Shown here piece after piece: positions 34,117-43,560 of a stretch of DNA of 64,000 bases. The stretch lies in the NCBI GenBank assembly GCA_015062685.1, contig SUUE01000001.1, positions 23,704 to 87,703 of the forward strand, written 5' to 3'. Under the pieces are notes generated by a model, which saw only the letters and a program-made list of their open reading frames with translations, was not told the DNA's origin and did not search any database. Position 1 is the stretch's first letter, and the number at the start of each line of letters is the position of its first letter. The position numbers and the translations under genes were made by a program. The stretch comes from Coriobacteriaceae bacterium. GTDB taxonomy: Bacteria > Actinomycetota > Coriobacteriia > Coriobacteriales > Eggerthellaceae.

Positions 34117-34146
34117 TTGCATAGAACCTTTGTTCGTGTGTATAAT
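34117..34146 (+). promoter_or_regulatory. lexA promoter with SOS box
   Basis: TTGCAT (34117-34122) and TATAAT (34141-34146) are spaced by 18 bp, and AGAACCTTTGTTCG (34123-34136), a GAAC-N4-GTTC dyad, fills the spacer. A weaker CAAC-AAAT-GTTCG half-match is at 34180-34192, and AATATTCC/GGAATATT (34144-34151 and 34171-34178) form another dyad in the leader. Position and sequence fit LexA autoregulation. Confidence 0.8.
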
Positions 34147-34207
34147 ATTCCGTACAAAAGTTCTTGTCAAGGAATATTGCAACAAATGTTCGAGAAAGGT
34201 AAGCGTC

Positions 34208-34849
34208 ATGGCTGAGAAACTGACGAGGAAGCAGCAAGCCGTCATGGACAGCATCGAACGGTGCATCCGCGACAAGGGCTACGGCCCGACGGTGCGCGAG
34301 ATCTGCTCCGACCTGGGGCTCTCCTCCCCTTCCACCGTCCACGTTCACCTGAAGACGCTCGAGCAGAAAGGCTACATCGTCCGCGACCCGCTCAAGTCCC
34401 GCTCGATTTCCCTGCCTCCGGAGCGCAAGGCTGAGCTCGAGGGCCTGAACGACGTCGTTCGCCCCAGCTTCAGCAAGCTCGTCGACGTTCCGCTCGTCGG
34501 CAACGTCGCCGCTGGCGAGCCCATCCTCGCCGAGGAGAACATCACCGACGTCATCACGCTCCCCACGGACATCGTGGGGGACGCGCCCTCGTTCCTGCTC
34601 TCGGTGCGTGGCGAGTCCATGATCGAGGCGGGCATCAACGACGGAGACTACGTCGTGGTGAAGGAGCAGCCCGTCGCCAACAACGGCGATATCGTCGTAG
34701 CGATCATCGAAGACGGCGCAACAGTGAAGCGGTTCTACAAGGAGAAGGACCACATCCGCCTGCAACCGGAGAATTCCTCCATGGAGCCCATCATCACGAC
34801 GAACTGCTCCATTGCGGGCAAGGTGGTGGCGGTGTTCAGGCGCCTATAG
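34208..34849 (+). CDS. lexA: LexA repressor
   Basis: LexA represses SOS genes and cuts itself when RecA filaments form. The winged helix-turn-helix covers residues ~1-68, the cleavage site is A102-G103 (V-A-A-G-E-P), and the Ser/Lys dyad is S137 (R-G-E-S-M) and K174 (T-V-K-R). Length 213. ATG 34208 is chosen (GAAAGG upstream); the frame is open back to 34130, but that would place the start inside the promoter. The last 6 bp overlap the convergent hflX gene. Confidence 0.96.
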   Translation: MAEKLTRKQQAVMDSIERCIRDKGYGPTVREICSDLGLSSPSTVHVHLKTLEQKGYIVRDPLKSRSISLPPERKAELEGLNDVVRPSFSKLVDVPLVGNVAAGEPILAEENITDVITLPTDIVGDAPSFLLSVRGESMIEAGINDGDYVVVKEQPVANNGDIVVAIIEDGATVKRFYKEKDHIRLQPENSSMEPIITTNCSIAGKVVAVFRRL

Positions 34850-36118
34850 GGCGAAACCCTTGAACAGATGAGCACAATCGGGCGGGGCGTAGAGAGTGAT
34901 CTGCGTCCCGCTTTCCGTATGCTCTTCAGACACGATATGGCAGCGCTTGTGAGCGAGCGCCACCAGGTCTCCCCTATCATACGGCACGAGCGCCTCGATG
35001 TAATCGTCACGCGATGACGCCACCTGGGCTATGCGCTCGATCAGCTCGTCGATCCCCTCGCCCGTCACCGCCGATACGATGGCCGCTTCGGGGTGCGTCC
35101 CCTTCAGCCGCTGGAAGGCGTCCTGCGACTCGATGAGGTCGCATTTGTTGAACACCGTCAGCCGCTCGATTCTCTCCGCGCCGATCTGGCCGAGCACTTC
35201 CTCGACGGTCTCGATCTGGTAGGAGAGTTCCTTGGACGAGCCGTCGATTACGTGAAGGATGAGGTCGGCGCCGTTTATCTCGTCGAGCGTCGACTTGAAG
35301 GATTCCACGAGCGTGGTCGGGAGCTTTCTGATGAAGCCGATCGTGTCCGTGACGGTGACTTCCCTGCCCTCCGGCAGCCTGAGCTTTCGGGTGGTCGCAT
35401 CGAGGGTCGCGAACAGCTTGTCGTAGCTGAGCACGTCGGAGCCGGTGAGCCTGTTTATCAGGCTCGACTTTCCCGCGTTCGTGTAGCCTGCCAGCGCGAT
35501 CTTGAACGTGCCGCTCCTGTAGCGGCTATCGCGTTGAACGCCCCTGACGTCGTCGAGGTGCGCGAGTTCGCGCTTGATCGAGGATATGCGCTTTCGCACC
35601 ATGCGGCGGTCCACCTCGAGCTGGCTCTCGCCCTCGCCGAACCTCGAGCCGACGCCGCCGCCCATGCGGTTCGACGCGAGGTGGGCCCACATGCCCCTGA
35701 GCCTGGGGTAAAGGTACTGGTTCTGGGCAAGCCTCACCTGCAGGCGCCCCTCGCGCGTCGTCGCGTGCAGCGCGAAGATGTCGAGGATGAGCGCCGTGCG
35801 ATCGATAACCTTGACGCTCTTGTCCACGACGCGTTCGAGGTTTGCCTGCTGCGACGGTGTGAGCTCGTCGTCGAACACGACGACATCGGCCGCGTAGGCG
35901 CGGCACATCTCCGCGACCTCCTGGGCCTTTCCGGAACCGATGAACGTTCGCGGATTGGGCGCGTCTATCTTCTGGGTCGTCCTCCCGACCGTCTCGGCGC
36001 CAACCGTGTCTACGAGCCTCTGGAGCTCGTCCAGGGACGATTCGACGCTCCAAGTATCCCCCGGCCTCTCGACACCGACGAGGATCGCGCGCTCCATTAT
36101 TTCATCGTTCTCGTGCAT
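34844..36118 (-). CDS. hflX: Ribosome-splitting GTPase HflX
   Basis: HflX binds stalled or stressed ribosomes and splits them using GTP. The N-terminal HflX domain includes P-N-P-R-T-F-I-G-S-G-K near residue 55, and the G domain shows G-Y-T-N-A-G-K-S near 210, D-T-I-G-F near 257 and N-K-C-D near 320. Length 424. The ATG directly abuts the miaA stop, and miaB-miaA-hflX form a run, as miaA-hfq-hflX does in other bacteria. Confidence 0.94.
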   Translation of the reverse strand: MHENDEIMERAILVGVERPGDTWSVESSLDELQRLVDTVGAETVGRTTQKIDAPNPRTFIGSGKAQEVAEMCRAYAADVVVFDDELTPSQQANLERVVDKSVKVIDRTALILDIFALHATTREGRLQVRLAQNQYLYPRLRGMWAHLASNRMGGGVGSRFGEGESQLEVDRRMVRKRISSIKRELAHLDDVRGVQRDSRYRSGTFKIALAGYTNAGKSSLINRLTGSDVLSYDKLFATLDATTRKLRLPEGREVTVTDTIGFIRKLPTTLVESFKSTLDEINGADLILHVIDGSSKELSYQIETVEEVLGQIGAERIERLTVFNKCDLIESQDAFQRLKGTHPEAAIVSAVTGEGIDELIERIAQVASSRDDYIEALVPYDRGDLVALAHKRCHIVSEEHTESGTQITLYAPPDCAHLFKGFAL

Positions 36119-37078
36119 CTATCTCATATTACCTCGTTGCGAAGGCTGCTCGTCGCCGTGCTCCTCGATTATCGCGAGCGCATCAACGAGCAGCTCCTCC
36201 GAATGCCCGCTGTTCGCATCTATCCACCGTATGCGCTTGTCCTTGCGGAACCACGTTCGCTGCCTCTTGGCGTAACGGTGCGTCGCGACCTTTATCTCGT
36301 CAACCGCCTCGGCGAGCGTCACCTCCCCGTCCAGCGCCTTGACTATCTCCTTGTACCCGATCGCCTGAGGCGCCGTGACGCCCTCCCTGAAACCCGCCGC
36401 GAGCAGGCTCTCCACCTCTTCGACCAAGCCGGAGCGAACCATCTCGTCCACCCGCTCGTCAATCCTCGCGCGCAGGACGTTCGGGTCGACGCTCAACCCG
36501 ATGAAGCAAGCGGGAAGCAGCTGCGGGATCGTGGCGAGCTTGCGCTTCTGCTCGGCGTAGCTCTCCCCCTCGTCGAGCAGCTCGAAAGCTCGCACGACGC
36601 GCTTCACGTCGTTCTCGGGAATTATGCCCGCACTTTCCGGATCAACCTCCTCGAGCATGAGCCAGAGCGCATGCGCGCCCTCCTGCTCCGCAACGGCGAG
36701 ATAGCGTTCGCGAATGGGGTTGTCCACCTGCTCGCCCTTCGGGAATTCGTAGTCGTCGATAGCTGCGCGCACGTAGAAGCCCGTCCCGCCGCAGAGCACG
36801 GAGCGCTTGCCCCTGCCGTCGATGTCGTCGAAGCATGTGCGCGCGTATTCCTGGAAGAGCGCTGCGGAGAACGGCTCGCCCGGTTCAACGAGGTCGAGGC
36901 CGTGATGCGCAACCACGCGCTCCTCGCTGGGAACCTTGCCTGTTCCGATGTCCATGCCCCGGTATATCTGCATGGAGTCGGCGCTCACGACCTCGCCGTC
37001 AATTCGCTCAGCTATGGCTTGCGCCAGCGAGGATTTACCCGATGCGGTCGGGCCCACTACGCAGATGACCGGCTTCAT
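36119..37078 (-). CDS. miaA: tRNA dimethylallyltransferase
   Basis: MiaA adds a dimethylallyl group to A37 of tRNAs reading codons that start with U. The P-loop G9-P-T-A-S-G-K-S16, S-A-D-S-M-Q-I-Y-R near 35 and the C-terminal R-x-T-W-F-R-K segment are present. Length 319. It lies 22 bp downstream of miaB, whose product acts on the same base next. Confidence 0.95.
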   Translation of the reverse strand: MKPVICVVGPTASGKSSLAQAIAERIDGEVVSADSMQIYRGMDIGTGKVPSEERVVAHHGLDLVEPGEPFSAALFQEYARTCFDDIDGRGKRSVLCGGTGFYVRAAIDDYEFPKGEQVDNPIRERYLAVAEQEGAHALWLMLEEVDPESAGIIPENDVKRVVRAFELLDEGESYAEQKRKLATIPQLLPACFIGLSVDPNVLRARIDERVDEMVRSGLVEEVESLLAAGFREGVTAPQAIGYKEIVKALDGEVTLAEAVDEIKVATHRYAKRQRTWFRKDKRIRWIDANSGHSEELLVDALAIIEEHGDEQPSQRGNMR

Positions 37079-37100
37079 ACCATCACCGCCGCTTTTGCCA

Positions 37101-38474
37101 TTACGCGTTGTCGAAATGACCGCGCAGATACCAGGTCTTCGCCTCGTCGATGCTCACGTCGAGAATCTTGCCGACGCATTCATGGGCGTTGGAGCCCTCG
37201 GGCGCCGCCACGTGGACCGTGATGTTCTCGGGGCTGCGCCCCGTGAGGATGCTCTGCTCCTTCTTCGAGTAGCCCTCGATCAGCACGGGAAGGGTCTTGC
37301 CGAGGCTCGCCTGGTTGTAATCGTAGGCGCCCTTTTCGACTACTTCCCGCAGCCTGTCGAAACGCTCTTGTATGACGCTCCTGGGCGTGTTGTCTACCAT
37401 CTTCGCTGCGGGCGTGCCCTCGCGCTTCGAGTAGATGAAGGTGAACACCTGCGAGTAGCCCATGTCCTTAACGAGCTGGTAGGTGTCCTCGAAGTCTTCC
37501 TCGGTCTCTCCGGGGAATCCGACGATGATGTCGGTCGAGAGCGCTATGCCGGGGCAAGCCTCTCGAAGCTTCGCAACGAGCTCACGGTAATGCTCGATCG
37601 TGTAGACGCGGTGCATCGCCTTGAGCACCCTGTTCGACCCGGCCTGCGCGGGCAGGTGCAGCGCCGGCATGAGGTTGGGCAGCGTCGCGAACTTCTCGAT
37701 GACCTCGTCCGTGAGGTCCTTCGGGTGGCTCGTGGCGAAGCGTATGCGCTCGATGCCCGTCTCGGCAACCGCTTCGAGCATATCGGCGAACCTCGGCTTG
37801 CCGTAGAGGTCCCTGCCGTAAGAGTTCACGTTCTGGCCGAGCAGGGTGATTTCCTTCACCCCGGCCGCGACGTAGGACTGGGCCTCCTTGACCACGTCCT
37901 CGAAGGGGCGCGATTTCTCCCTGCCCCTCACGTAGGGCACGATGCAGTAGGTGCAGAAGTTGTTGCACCCGATCGTGATGGGCAGCCATGCAGCCCATTG
38001 GTGCTCTCGCACCGTGGGAAGCTCCGTCGGGAACATGGTCGATTCCTCGACCGTCTCCGCAAGGCGCTCGTGGTCGTTGATGGCCGAATCGAGCAGGCTC
38101 GGCAAAGACGCAAGGTTGTTCGTGCCGAACACGACGTCCACGTGGTCGAGGTCGTCGAGCAGCTTCTGGCCGTCGCGCTGGCCGATGCACCCGCCGATGG
38201 CTATGATGCGCTTGGATACAGGCGAGCCCTTGCGAAGCGGGATGTTCTTCATGCTCGACACCTGCCCGATAAGGCGGATGTCAGCAGCCTCGCGGACGCA
38301 GCACGTCATGAACACCACGAGGTCGGATTCCTCGATGGTCTCCACGGGAAGCGCGCCGAGGCTCTCGAGCATGCCGGCGATACGTTCGGAATCGTGCTTG
38401 TTCATCTGGCACCCGAACGTCTTTATGTGGTATTTGAGGTTGAAAAACTGGTCGGTCCTGAGATTACCGCTCAT
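37101..38474 (-). CDS. miaB: tRNA-2-methylthio-N6-dimethylallyladenosine synthase
   Basis: This radical SAM methylthiotransferase works on i6A37 made by MiaA. The N-terminal domain has F-G-C-Q-M-N and C-C-V-R-E cluster cysteines, the radical SAM site is C-x3-C-x2-C in G-C-N-N-F-C-T-Y-C near residue 170, and a C-terminal TRAM domain ends the protein. Length 457. It lies 8 bp after spoVS. Confidence 0.95.
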   Translation of the reverse strand: MSGNLRTDQFFNLKYHIKTFGCQMNKHDSERIAGMLESLGALPVETIEESDLVVFMTCCVREAADIRLIGQVSSMKNIPLRKGSPVSKRIIAIGGCIGQRDGQKLLDDLDHVDVVFGTNNLASLPSLLDSAINDHERLAETVEESTMFPTELPTVREHQWAAWLPITIGCNNFCTYCIVPYVRGREKSRPFEDVVKEAQSYVAAGVKEITLLGQNVNSYGRDLYGKPRFADMLEAVAETGIERIRFATSHPKDLTDEVIEKFATLPNLMPALHLPAQAGSNRVLKAMHRVYTIEHYRELVAKLREACPGIALSTDIIVGFPGETEEDFEDTYQLVKDMGYSQVFTFIYSKREGTPAAKMVDNTPRSVIQERFDRLREVVEKGAYDYNQASLGKTLPVLIEGYSKKEQSILTGRSPENITVHVAAPEGSNAHECVGKILDVSIDEAKTWYLRGHFDNA

Positions 38475-38482
38475 CCAAGATC

Positions 38483-38824
38483 CTAGTCGTGTAACGCGTC
38501 GAGCAATCCATCATCTATATCCGCCGTGCCATGGAGATACTGGGCGCGGATGGCGAAGTGGATGGCCGTCCGGTATTCGCCGTCGATGATGATGTCGGCG
38601 AACGACGGAACGCAGGATATCTCGATGCCAACAGGCGAAAGGAAGCCGCGCGAAATGGCGATAGCCTTGACCGCCTGGTTGACGGCGCCAGCGCCCACGG
38701 CCTGCATCTCAACGGGCACGCCGTCCTTGACCATGCCGGCAATTGCGCCTGCAACGGACGCCGGGGACGACTTCGAAGAAACCTTCAAACAGCTGAGACC
38801 TGAATATTGATCGTTACCCTGCAT
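38483..38824 (-). CDS. spoVS: SpoVS-family protein (Alba-like fold)
   Basis: The 113 residues match stage V sporulation protein S: L-K-V-S-S-K-S-S-P-A-S-V-A-G-A-I-A, then G-A-G-A-V-N-Q-A-V-K-A-I-A-I-S-R and a closing I-D-G-E-Y-R-T-A-I-H-F. SpoVS has an Alba-like nucleic-acid-binding fold and also occurs in bacteria that do not form spores. An AAAGGA site precedes ATG 38824. It has the same neighbours (rny upstream, miaB downstream) as in Bacillus. Confidence 0.9.
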   Translation of the reverse strand: MQGNDQYSGLSCLKVSSKSSPASVAGAIAGMVKDGVPVEMQAVGAGAVNQAVKAIAISRGFLSPVGIEISCVPSFADIIIDGEYRTAIHFAIRAQYLHGTADIDDGLLDALHD

Positions 38825-38956
38825 ATCTATCCTTTAAGCTTATGGCGTTTCGAGTACGAATTTTTTTCGTTCGATATGCTCTCTACCTGTGTAATTGCAT
38901 ATTGTACGTGTAAATACACCATGTTTCAACAGGGAAAATTGCTCCCTCGCGCACTG

Positions 38957-40039
38957 TTACTGTTTCGGCACGACGGGGATCGTGATGGTGATGCGGTTCT
39001 GCCGCGACATGACCTTCGGCACGACGTCTCCCTCGACGTAGTAGGCATCGGCGATTTCGGAGAATGCCTTGACCGTGGCATCCTGAAGCAGGCGCACGTC
39101 ATCTGCGCCGAGCCTGATGCCCTTCGAGGATCCAGACCTCTTAGCACCTCGCCTCTGACCTCCTGCAATCGCATCTTCCGGCGAGAGCACAACCCGCTCG
39201 AGGACGGGTTCGATGTCCTCGATCTCGCCGTCGATGATCCTCCGCGCCGTGCGCTCCGAGAGCTCGATGCCCATGCTGCTCGCGATAGCCGCGAAAGAAG
39301 CCGGGTCCGCAGCCGTGGCCAGCCGCTTCGTGATGGGAAGCTGCTTCTCGTCCTTGCAGAACAGCCGGTCGATCGATGCGAGCGTCGCGACGCCGTACGC
39401 GTAGAGCGTCGCAGCGATCTCGGATGGCGACCCCACGAACACGGAGCAGCTCGAGCGCTCCTGGATCGCGAACTCGCATACCGTCCGCAGGATGTTCTTG
39501 GGGCCGCGAACGTTCACGGACCCGTCCTCAGCCACCCTGAACTCGGGGAAGCTCGACTGGTCCGTCTTCTCGGGGAGCTTCCGTAGGTCGGAGACCACCT
39601 TTATCGCACACCCCTTGTTCGCGTCGGAATCGGCGACTTCCGCGCTCAGCGTGTTGACGGCGATCGAATAGAGCGCCATGCCCCTGCCGTGGAGCCCCCA
39701 GGCATCCATGTGCGACGTGTCGAGCTTCGACGTGACGCGCGGCTCGAAGACGATGCCGTGCATCGATGCCGGGATGCCGCAGCCGTCGTCGATGATCACG
39801 ATCTCGCGCTTCTCCCCCTCTCGGGCAATGGCGACGAAGATGTGCGACGCCCTCGCGTCGCGGGAGTTCCTCAGCATCTCGAGGACGATGTTCTCAGAGC
39901 AGCGGATGTCCTGAGCGGCCTGCCGGCGCTCGGCTTCGGACGTCTGAAGACGGACGAAGCCATCCCCGAAATCGTGCTCGATTCGGAGATGGCCCGTTCC
40001 GTTTACGTCCTCAATGAAGTCCTGCAGGGAGCCTTCCAT
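38957..40039 (-). CDS. Stand-alone GHKL-type ATPase domain protein
   Basis: Residues ~40-130 form a Bergerat ATP-binding fold: the N box E54-x3-N58-S-R-D-A, G1 box I-D-D-G-C-G-I at 83-89 and G2 box G-L-H-G-R-G at 115-120. The next ~220 residues have no motif I know. It resembles the N-terminal part of Hsp90, MutL or histidine kinases, but has no kinase dimerisation helix and no MutL dimer domain that I can see. It begins 9 bp after rny, so it is translated with RNase Y. 360 residues; function unknown. Confidence 0.75.
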   Translation of the reverse strand: MEGSLQDFIEDVNGTGHLRIEHDFGDGFVRLQTSEAERRQAAQDIRCSENIVLEMLRNSRDARASHIFVAIAREGEKREIVIIDDGCGIPASMHGIVFEPRVTSKLDTSHMDAWGLHGRGMALYSIAVNTLSAEVADSDANKGCAIKVVSDLRKLPEKTDQSSFPEFRVAEDGSVNVRGPKNILRTVCEFAIQERSSCSVFVGSPSEIAATLYAYGVATLASIDRLFCKDEKQLPITKRLATAADPASFAAIASSMGIELSERTARRIIDGEIEDIEPVLERVVLSPEDAIAGGQRRGAKRSGSSKGIRLGADDVRLLQDATVKAFSEIADAYYVEGDVVPKVMSRQNRITITIPVVPKQ

Positions 40040-40048
40040 AGGTTCACT

Positions 40049-41581
40049 TTACTTCGCGATGCCTATTGCGCGGCTTTCCCTGATGACGATGACCTTCACC
40101 TGGCCCGGATACTGGAGCTCGTTCTCGATGCGGCTCGCGATATCGTGCGCGAGGACGACCGTGCGGTCCTCGTCAACCTTCTCGGGCTCGACCATGACGC
40201 GCACCTCGCGACCCGCCTGGATGGCGAACGTGCGCTCGACGCCCTCGTAGGACATGGCGATTTCCTCGAGCTTCTCGAGGCGCTTGATGTAGGCGTCGAG
40301 CGTTTCCTTGCGCGCACCGGGGCGAGCGGCGGATACGGCGTCCGCAGCCTGCACGAGCACGTCGAGCACGCTGTTGGGTTCGATGTCGTTGTGGTGCGCC
40401 TCGATGGCGTGAACGATGGCCTCGCTCTCGCCGAACCTGCGGGCAAGGTCAGCGCCGATCACAGCATGGTTGCCCTCGACCTCGCGGTCGATGGCCTTGC
40501 CGATGTCATGCAGGAGGCCCGCGCGCTTAGCGGTGACGGGGTCGAGGCCGAGCTCGCTGGCCATGACGCCCGTGAGGTAAGCGACCTCGAGCGAATGGTT
40601 GAGCACGTTCTGGCCGTAGGAGGTGCGGTAGCGGAGCCTGCCGAGCGTGTGGACGAGCTCCGGGTGCAGGTCGTGAATGCCCGTGTCGAAGGTGGCCTGC
40701 TCGCCTGCCTCCTGCACGCGCTGGTTCACGAGCTTCTCCGCCTTGTGGAACATCTCCTCGATGCGGGCCGGGTGGATGCGGCCGTCGGAGATCAGGTTCT
40801 CCATGGTCACGCGGCCGATTTCCCTGCGCACCGGATCGAAGCACGAGATGGTCACGCACTCGGGGGTGTCGTCGATGATCAGGTTCGTGCCGGTGATCTG
40901 CTCGAAGGAACGGATGTTGCGGCCTTCCCTGCCGATGATGCGGCCCTTGAGGTCGTCGGACGGGATCTGGATCGTGGAAACGGTGTTCTCGATCGTGTGC
41001 TCGGAGGCGATGCGCTGCATTGCCTGGCTCAGGATCGAACGGGCGGTCTTGTCCGCCTCGGCGCGGGTGCGGGCCTCGGAGTCGCGGATGATCGTCGCGC
41101 TCTCGTGCGCAACCTCGTCCTTGAGGTTGTTGAGCAGCTCGGCCTTCGCCTGGTCGGGGGTCATGCCCGCGATGCTCTCGAGTTTGCGGTTGACCTCCTG
41201 CTCGGCTTTCGTGACGTCGCGCTGGCGCTTCTCCACCTGGCCCTGCAGGGACGAGATCTGGTGCTCCCTCTGGTCGAGCGAGTTAGTGCGGCGATCGAGG
41301 GATTCCTCGCGCTGCTGCACGCGGTGCTCCGCTTCGCGCACCTCGCGCTGGCGCTCCTTGCGCTCGTTCTCGATCTCGGCCTTGAGCTTGAGCGCCTCAT
41401 CCTTGGCCTCGACCTCGGCCTCGCGCCTGATGGTTTCCGCCTGACGCTTTGCGTCGGCCAGGACGAGCTCCGCTTCCTCTTCCTTGCGCTTCTGAGATCC
41501 GCTGGTCAGGAAGCGGGCAACACCGAAGCCAATAGCGATACCGACAATGGCGCCGATAATCGCAAAGACAATTTCTGGCAT
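40049..41581 (-). CDS. rny: Ribonuclease Y
   Basis: RNase Y is the membrane-bound endonuclease that starts mRNA decay. An N-terminal helix (residues ~3-26) is followed by a long coiled coil (~30-200) rich in Arg/Glu/Gln, a KH domain (I-G-R-E-G-R-N-I-R near 215) and an HD domain with H-D near 360 (L-L-H-D-I-G-K). Length 510. ATG follows GAAAGGGG, only ~30 bp from a strong hairpin, so its own promoter must lie in or before that hairpin. Confidence 0.95.
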   Translation of the reverse strand: MPEIVFAIIGAIVGIAIGFGVARFLTSGSQKRKEEEAELVLADAKRQAETIRREAEVEAKDEALKLKAEIENERKERQREVREAEHRVQQREESLDRRTNSLDQREHQISSLQGQVEKRQRDVTKAEQEVNRKLESIAGMTPDQAKAELLNNLKDEVAHESATIIRDSEARTRAEADKTARSILSQAMQRIASEHTIENTVSTIQIPSDDLKGRIIGREGRNIRSFEQITGTNLIIDDTPECVTISCFDPVRREIGRVTMENLISDGRIHPARIEEMFHKAEKLVNQRVQEAGEQATFDTGIHDLHPELVHTLGRLRYRTSYGQNVLNHSLEVAYLTGVMASELGLDPVTAKRAGLLHDIGKAIDREVEGNHAVIGADLARRFGESEAIVHAIEAHHNDIEPNSVLDVLVQAADAVSAARPGARKETLDAYIKRLEKLEEIAMSYEGVERTFAIQAGREVRVMVEPEKVDEDRTVVLAHDIASRIENELQYPGQVKVIVIRESRAIGIAK

Positions 41582-41611
41582 CTTTGCCCCTTTCGTTTTC
41601 GTTTACATGCC

Positions 41612-41782
41612 AAAAAGCCTTGTGATTCTTAAATCACAAGGCATGAGAATTTCGTTCTCACCATGGTGTCGATATTCATCTGGTTATATAAACACCCTTT
41701 GCGGGTACGTATTCTCATACTGGGTATATATTACGCTTGAATTACGAAGGGAATCAATCTGTAAAAGACTCGACATAAAAAG
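41612..41782 (-). promoter_or_regulatory. Putative rny leader or small RNA ending in a terminator
   Basis: On the minus strand GCCTTGTGATT and AATCACAAGGC (41632-41642 and 41617-41627) form a perfect 11-bp stem with a 4-base loop, followed by TTTTT (41612-41616). This classic terminator is ~30 bp before the rny start and ~140 bp after the recX terminator. The interval is AT-rich and has no gene. Either a short RNA is made here, or rny is controlled by read-through of this hairpin. I could not settle on a promoter. Confidence 0.55.
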
Positions 41783-41807
41783 ACCGTCGCCCCTCTTGGG
41801 CGACGGT
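41778..41807 (-). terminator. Terminator of the recA-recX operon
   Basis: On the minus strand ACCGTCGCCC (41798-41807) pairs with 41783-41792 around a 5-base loop and is followed by TTTTT (41778-41782). It lies 24 bp after the recX stop. Confidence 0.9.
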
Positions 41808-41830
41808 TGCTATCACGGAACAGGTGAAGC

Positions 41831-42466
41831 TCACTCGGACTCTTGACGTTCGAACCACATGCGCGCCGCCGACGAGGCGACGGACGACGTGAACCCCTTC
41901 TGCATGAGCTTTCGATAAGCGCCCTCGCGCAGGTTCTTCGACCTCGGGGGCTTCCTCTCCAGGAACGAGAGCGCTCGGTCCAGCTCGCTTTCCGAATCGA
42001 TGCCGTATTCGTAGGGCCAGCCGGGCACATCGTTGGGATCGATGTCGTGGCTCGCGAGCTCGCGCTCTATGCCCGCGGTTCCCTTCCCCTGCGAGATCCT
42101 GCTTCTAATGAGCACGTCCGCGAAGCGCCTGTCGTCTATGAACCCATACGACTTGGCCCGCTCTATGGCCTCCTCGACCGCCCGCTCGTCGAACTCATCG
42201 CGCGTAAGGCGCTCGCGCATGGCCTTCTCGGAACGGTCGCTGACATTCACCAGGTCCACGAGCTTCCTGAAAGCGCGCTCGGCTTCGGTTGCTTCGCCTT
42301 GCTCAGCTGTGCCAGACGAAGCGTTCGAGCGTCGGGTGCCACCCCCTTCTGAGGGGGCCGTTCCGTCATCTCCCTTTGAAGAGAACGGGACAGGTTGCCC
42401 CGCCCCGCTCTCGCTCATGTCAGCGATCCTCCTGCGAAGATCGGCGATGACATCTGCGTTCCCCAT
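41831..42466 (-). CDS. recX: Regulatory protein RecX
   Basis: RecX caps and limits RecA filaments. After an acidic, low-complexity N-terminal ~75 residues, the three-helix repeats are visible (A-M-R-E-R-L near 105, I-D-D-R-R-F-A near 140, and a C-terminal L-x-R-K-P). It begins 5 bp after the recA stop and ends before a strong terminator. 211 residues. Confidence 0.9.
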   Translation of the reverse strand: MGNADVIADLRRRIADMSESGAGQPVPFSSKGDDGTAPSEGGGTRRSNASSGTAEQGEATEAERAFRKLVDLVNVSDRSEKAMRERLTRDEFDERAVEEAIERAKSYGFIDDRRFADVLIRSRISQGKGTAGIERELASHDIDPNDVPGWPYEYGIDSESELDRALSFLERKPPRSKNLREGAYRKLMQKGFTSSVASSAARMWFERQESE

Positions 42467-42471
42467 AGGCC

Positions 42472-43530
42472 CTAGCGCTTCTTCGTCGGCTTATCGACGG
42501 GCGTAATGGCCTCAGCCTCTTCCTTCGAACGCTCGATGATTGGGATGCCGAAATGCTCGCGCACCTTCTTCTCGATCTCATCGCGCGTGTTGGGATTGTT
42601 CGCCAGCGTCTGCTTGGCTGCCTCGCGCCCCTGGCCGAGCCTCTCCTCGCCGTAGGTGTACCAAGCGCCGCTCTTCTTCGCGATGCCCGCCTCGACGGCC
42701 ATGTCGACGATGCAGCCTTCTTTGGAGATGCCGGTACCGTACATCAGGTCGAACTCCGCCTGGCGGAATGGCGGCGCCACCTTGTTCTTGACGACCTTGG
42801 CGCGGACGCGGTTGCCGACGATCTCGCCGTTGGCCTTGATCGAATCGATGCGGCGAATGTCGATGCGAACGCTCGAGAAGAACTTCAGCGCGCGGCCGCC
42901 CGTAGTGGTCTCGGGGTTACCGAACATGACGCCGATCTTCTCGCGCAGCTGGTTGATGAAGATGCACGTCGTGTTCGACTTGGAGAGCGAACCCGCGAGC
43001 TTCCTCAGCGCCTGAGACATGAGCCTCGCCTGAAGGCCGACAGTCGTATCGCCGATCTCGCCCTCGATCTCGGCGCGCGGAACGAGCGCCGCGACGGAGT
43101 CGACGACGATGCAGTCGATCGCACCGGACCTGACGAGCATGTCGCAGATCTCGAGCGCCTGCTCGCCGTAATCGGGCTGCGCGATCAGCACCTCGTCGAT
43201 GTCCACGCCGAGTCGAGCGGCGTAGACAGGGTCGAGCGCGTGTTCCGCGTCGATGAACGCGACGATACCGCCGAGCGCCTGCGCCTCGGCGAGAATCTGC
43301 AGGGCGAGCGTCGTCTTACCGCTCGATTCGGGGCCGTATACCTCGATGATCCTGCCCCTGGGGACGCCGCCGATGCCCAACGCGGCATCGAGCGGAAGCG
43401 AACCGGTCGGGATAGCGTCGACCGTGAGGTCCTTCCCGCTATCCCCGAATTTCATGATGGCGCCTTTGCCAAACTTAGTTTCGATCTGGTCGGTCGTGAC
43501 TTTGAGTGTGCTCGTTTTATCTTCGGCCAT
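42472..43530 (-). CDS. recA: Recombinase RecA
   Basis: RecA carries out strand exchange and triggers LexA self-cleavage. Walker A is G66-P-E-S-S-G-K-T73, followed by D-A-E-H-A-L-D near 100 and the L1/L2 DNA loops ([14 protein letters not shown] near 200). Length 352. An SOS-type promoter lies directly upstream, and recX follows in the same operon. Confidence 0.98.
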   Translation of the reverse strand: MAEDKTSTLKVTTDQIETKFGKGAIMKFGDSGKDLTVDAIPTGSLPLDAALGIGGVPRGRIIEVYGPESSGKTTLALQILAEAQALGGIVAFIDAEHALDPVYAARLGVDIDEVLIAQPDYGEQALEICDMLVRSGAIDCIVVDSVAALVPRAEIEGEIGDTTVGLQARLMSQALRKLAGSLSKSNTTCIFINQLREKIGVMFGNPETTTGGRALKFFSSVRIDIRRIDSIKANGEIVGNRVRAKVVKNKVAPPFRQAEFDLMYGTGISKEGCIVDMAVEAGIAKKSGAWYTYGEERLGQGREAAKQTLANNPNTRDEIEKKVREHFGIPIIERSKEEAEAITPVDKPTKKR

Positions 43531-43560
43531 GTTCCTTCTCTTCCTCGCGACAATGACTTC

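Noticed and set aside
33764-34765. 333-residue minus-strand frame running across the lexA gene
   Set aside because: Only the last 112 codons have a ribosome site (AGGAGA before 34102); the rest is antisense to lexA.
35093-37222. 709-residue plus-strand open frame opposite hflX and miaA
   Set aside because: Antisense shadow; both real genes have intact signature motifs on the other strand.
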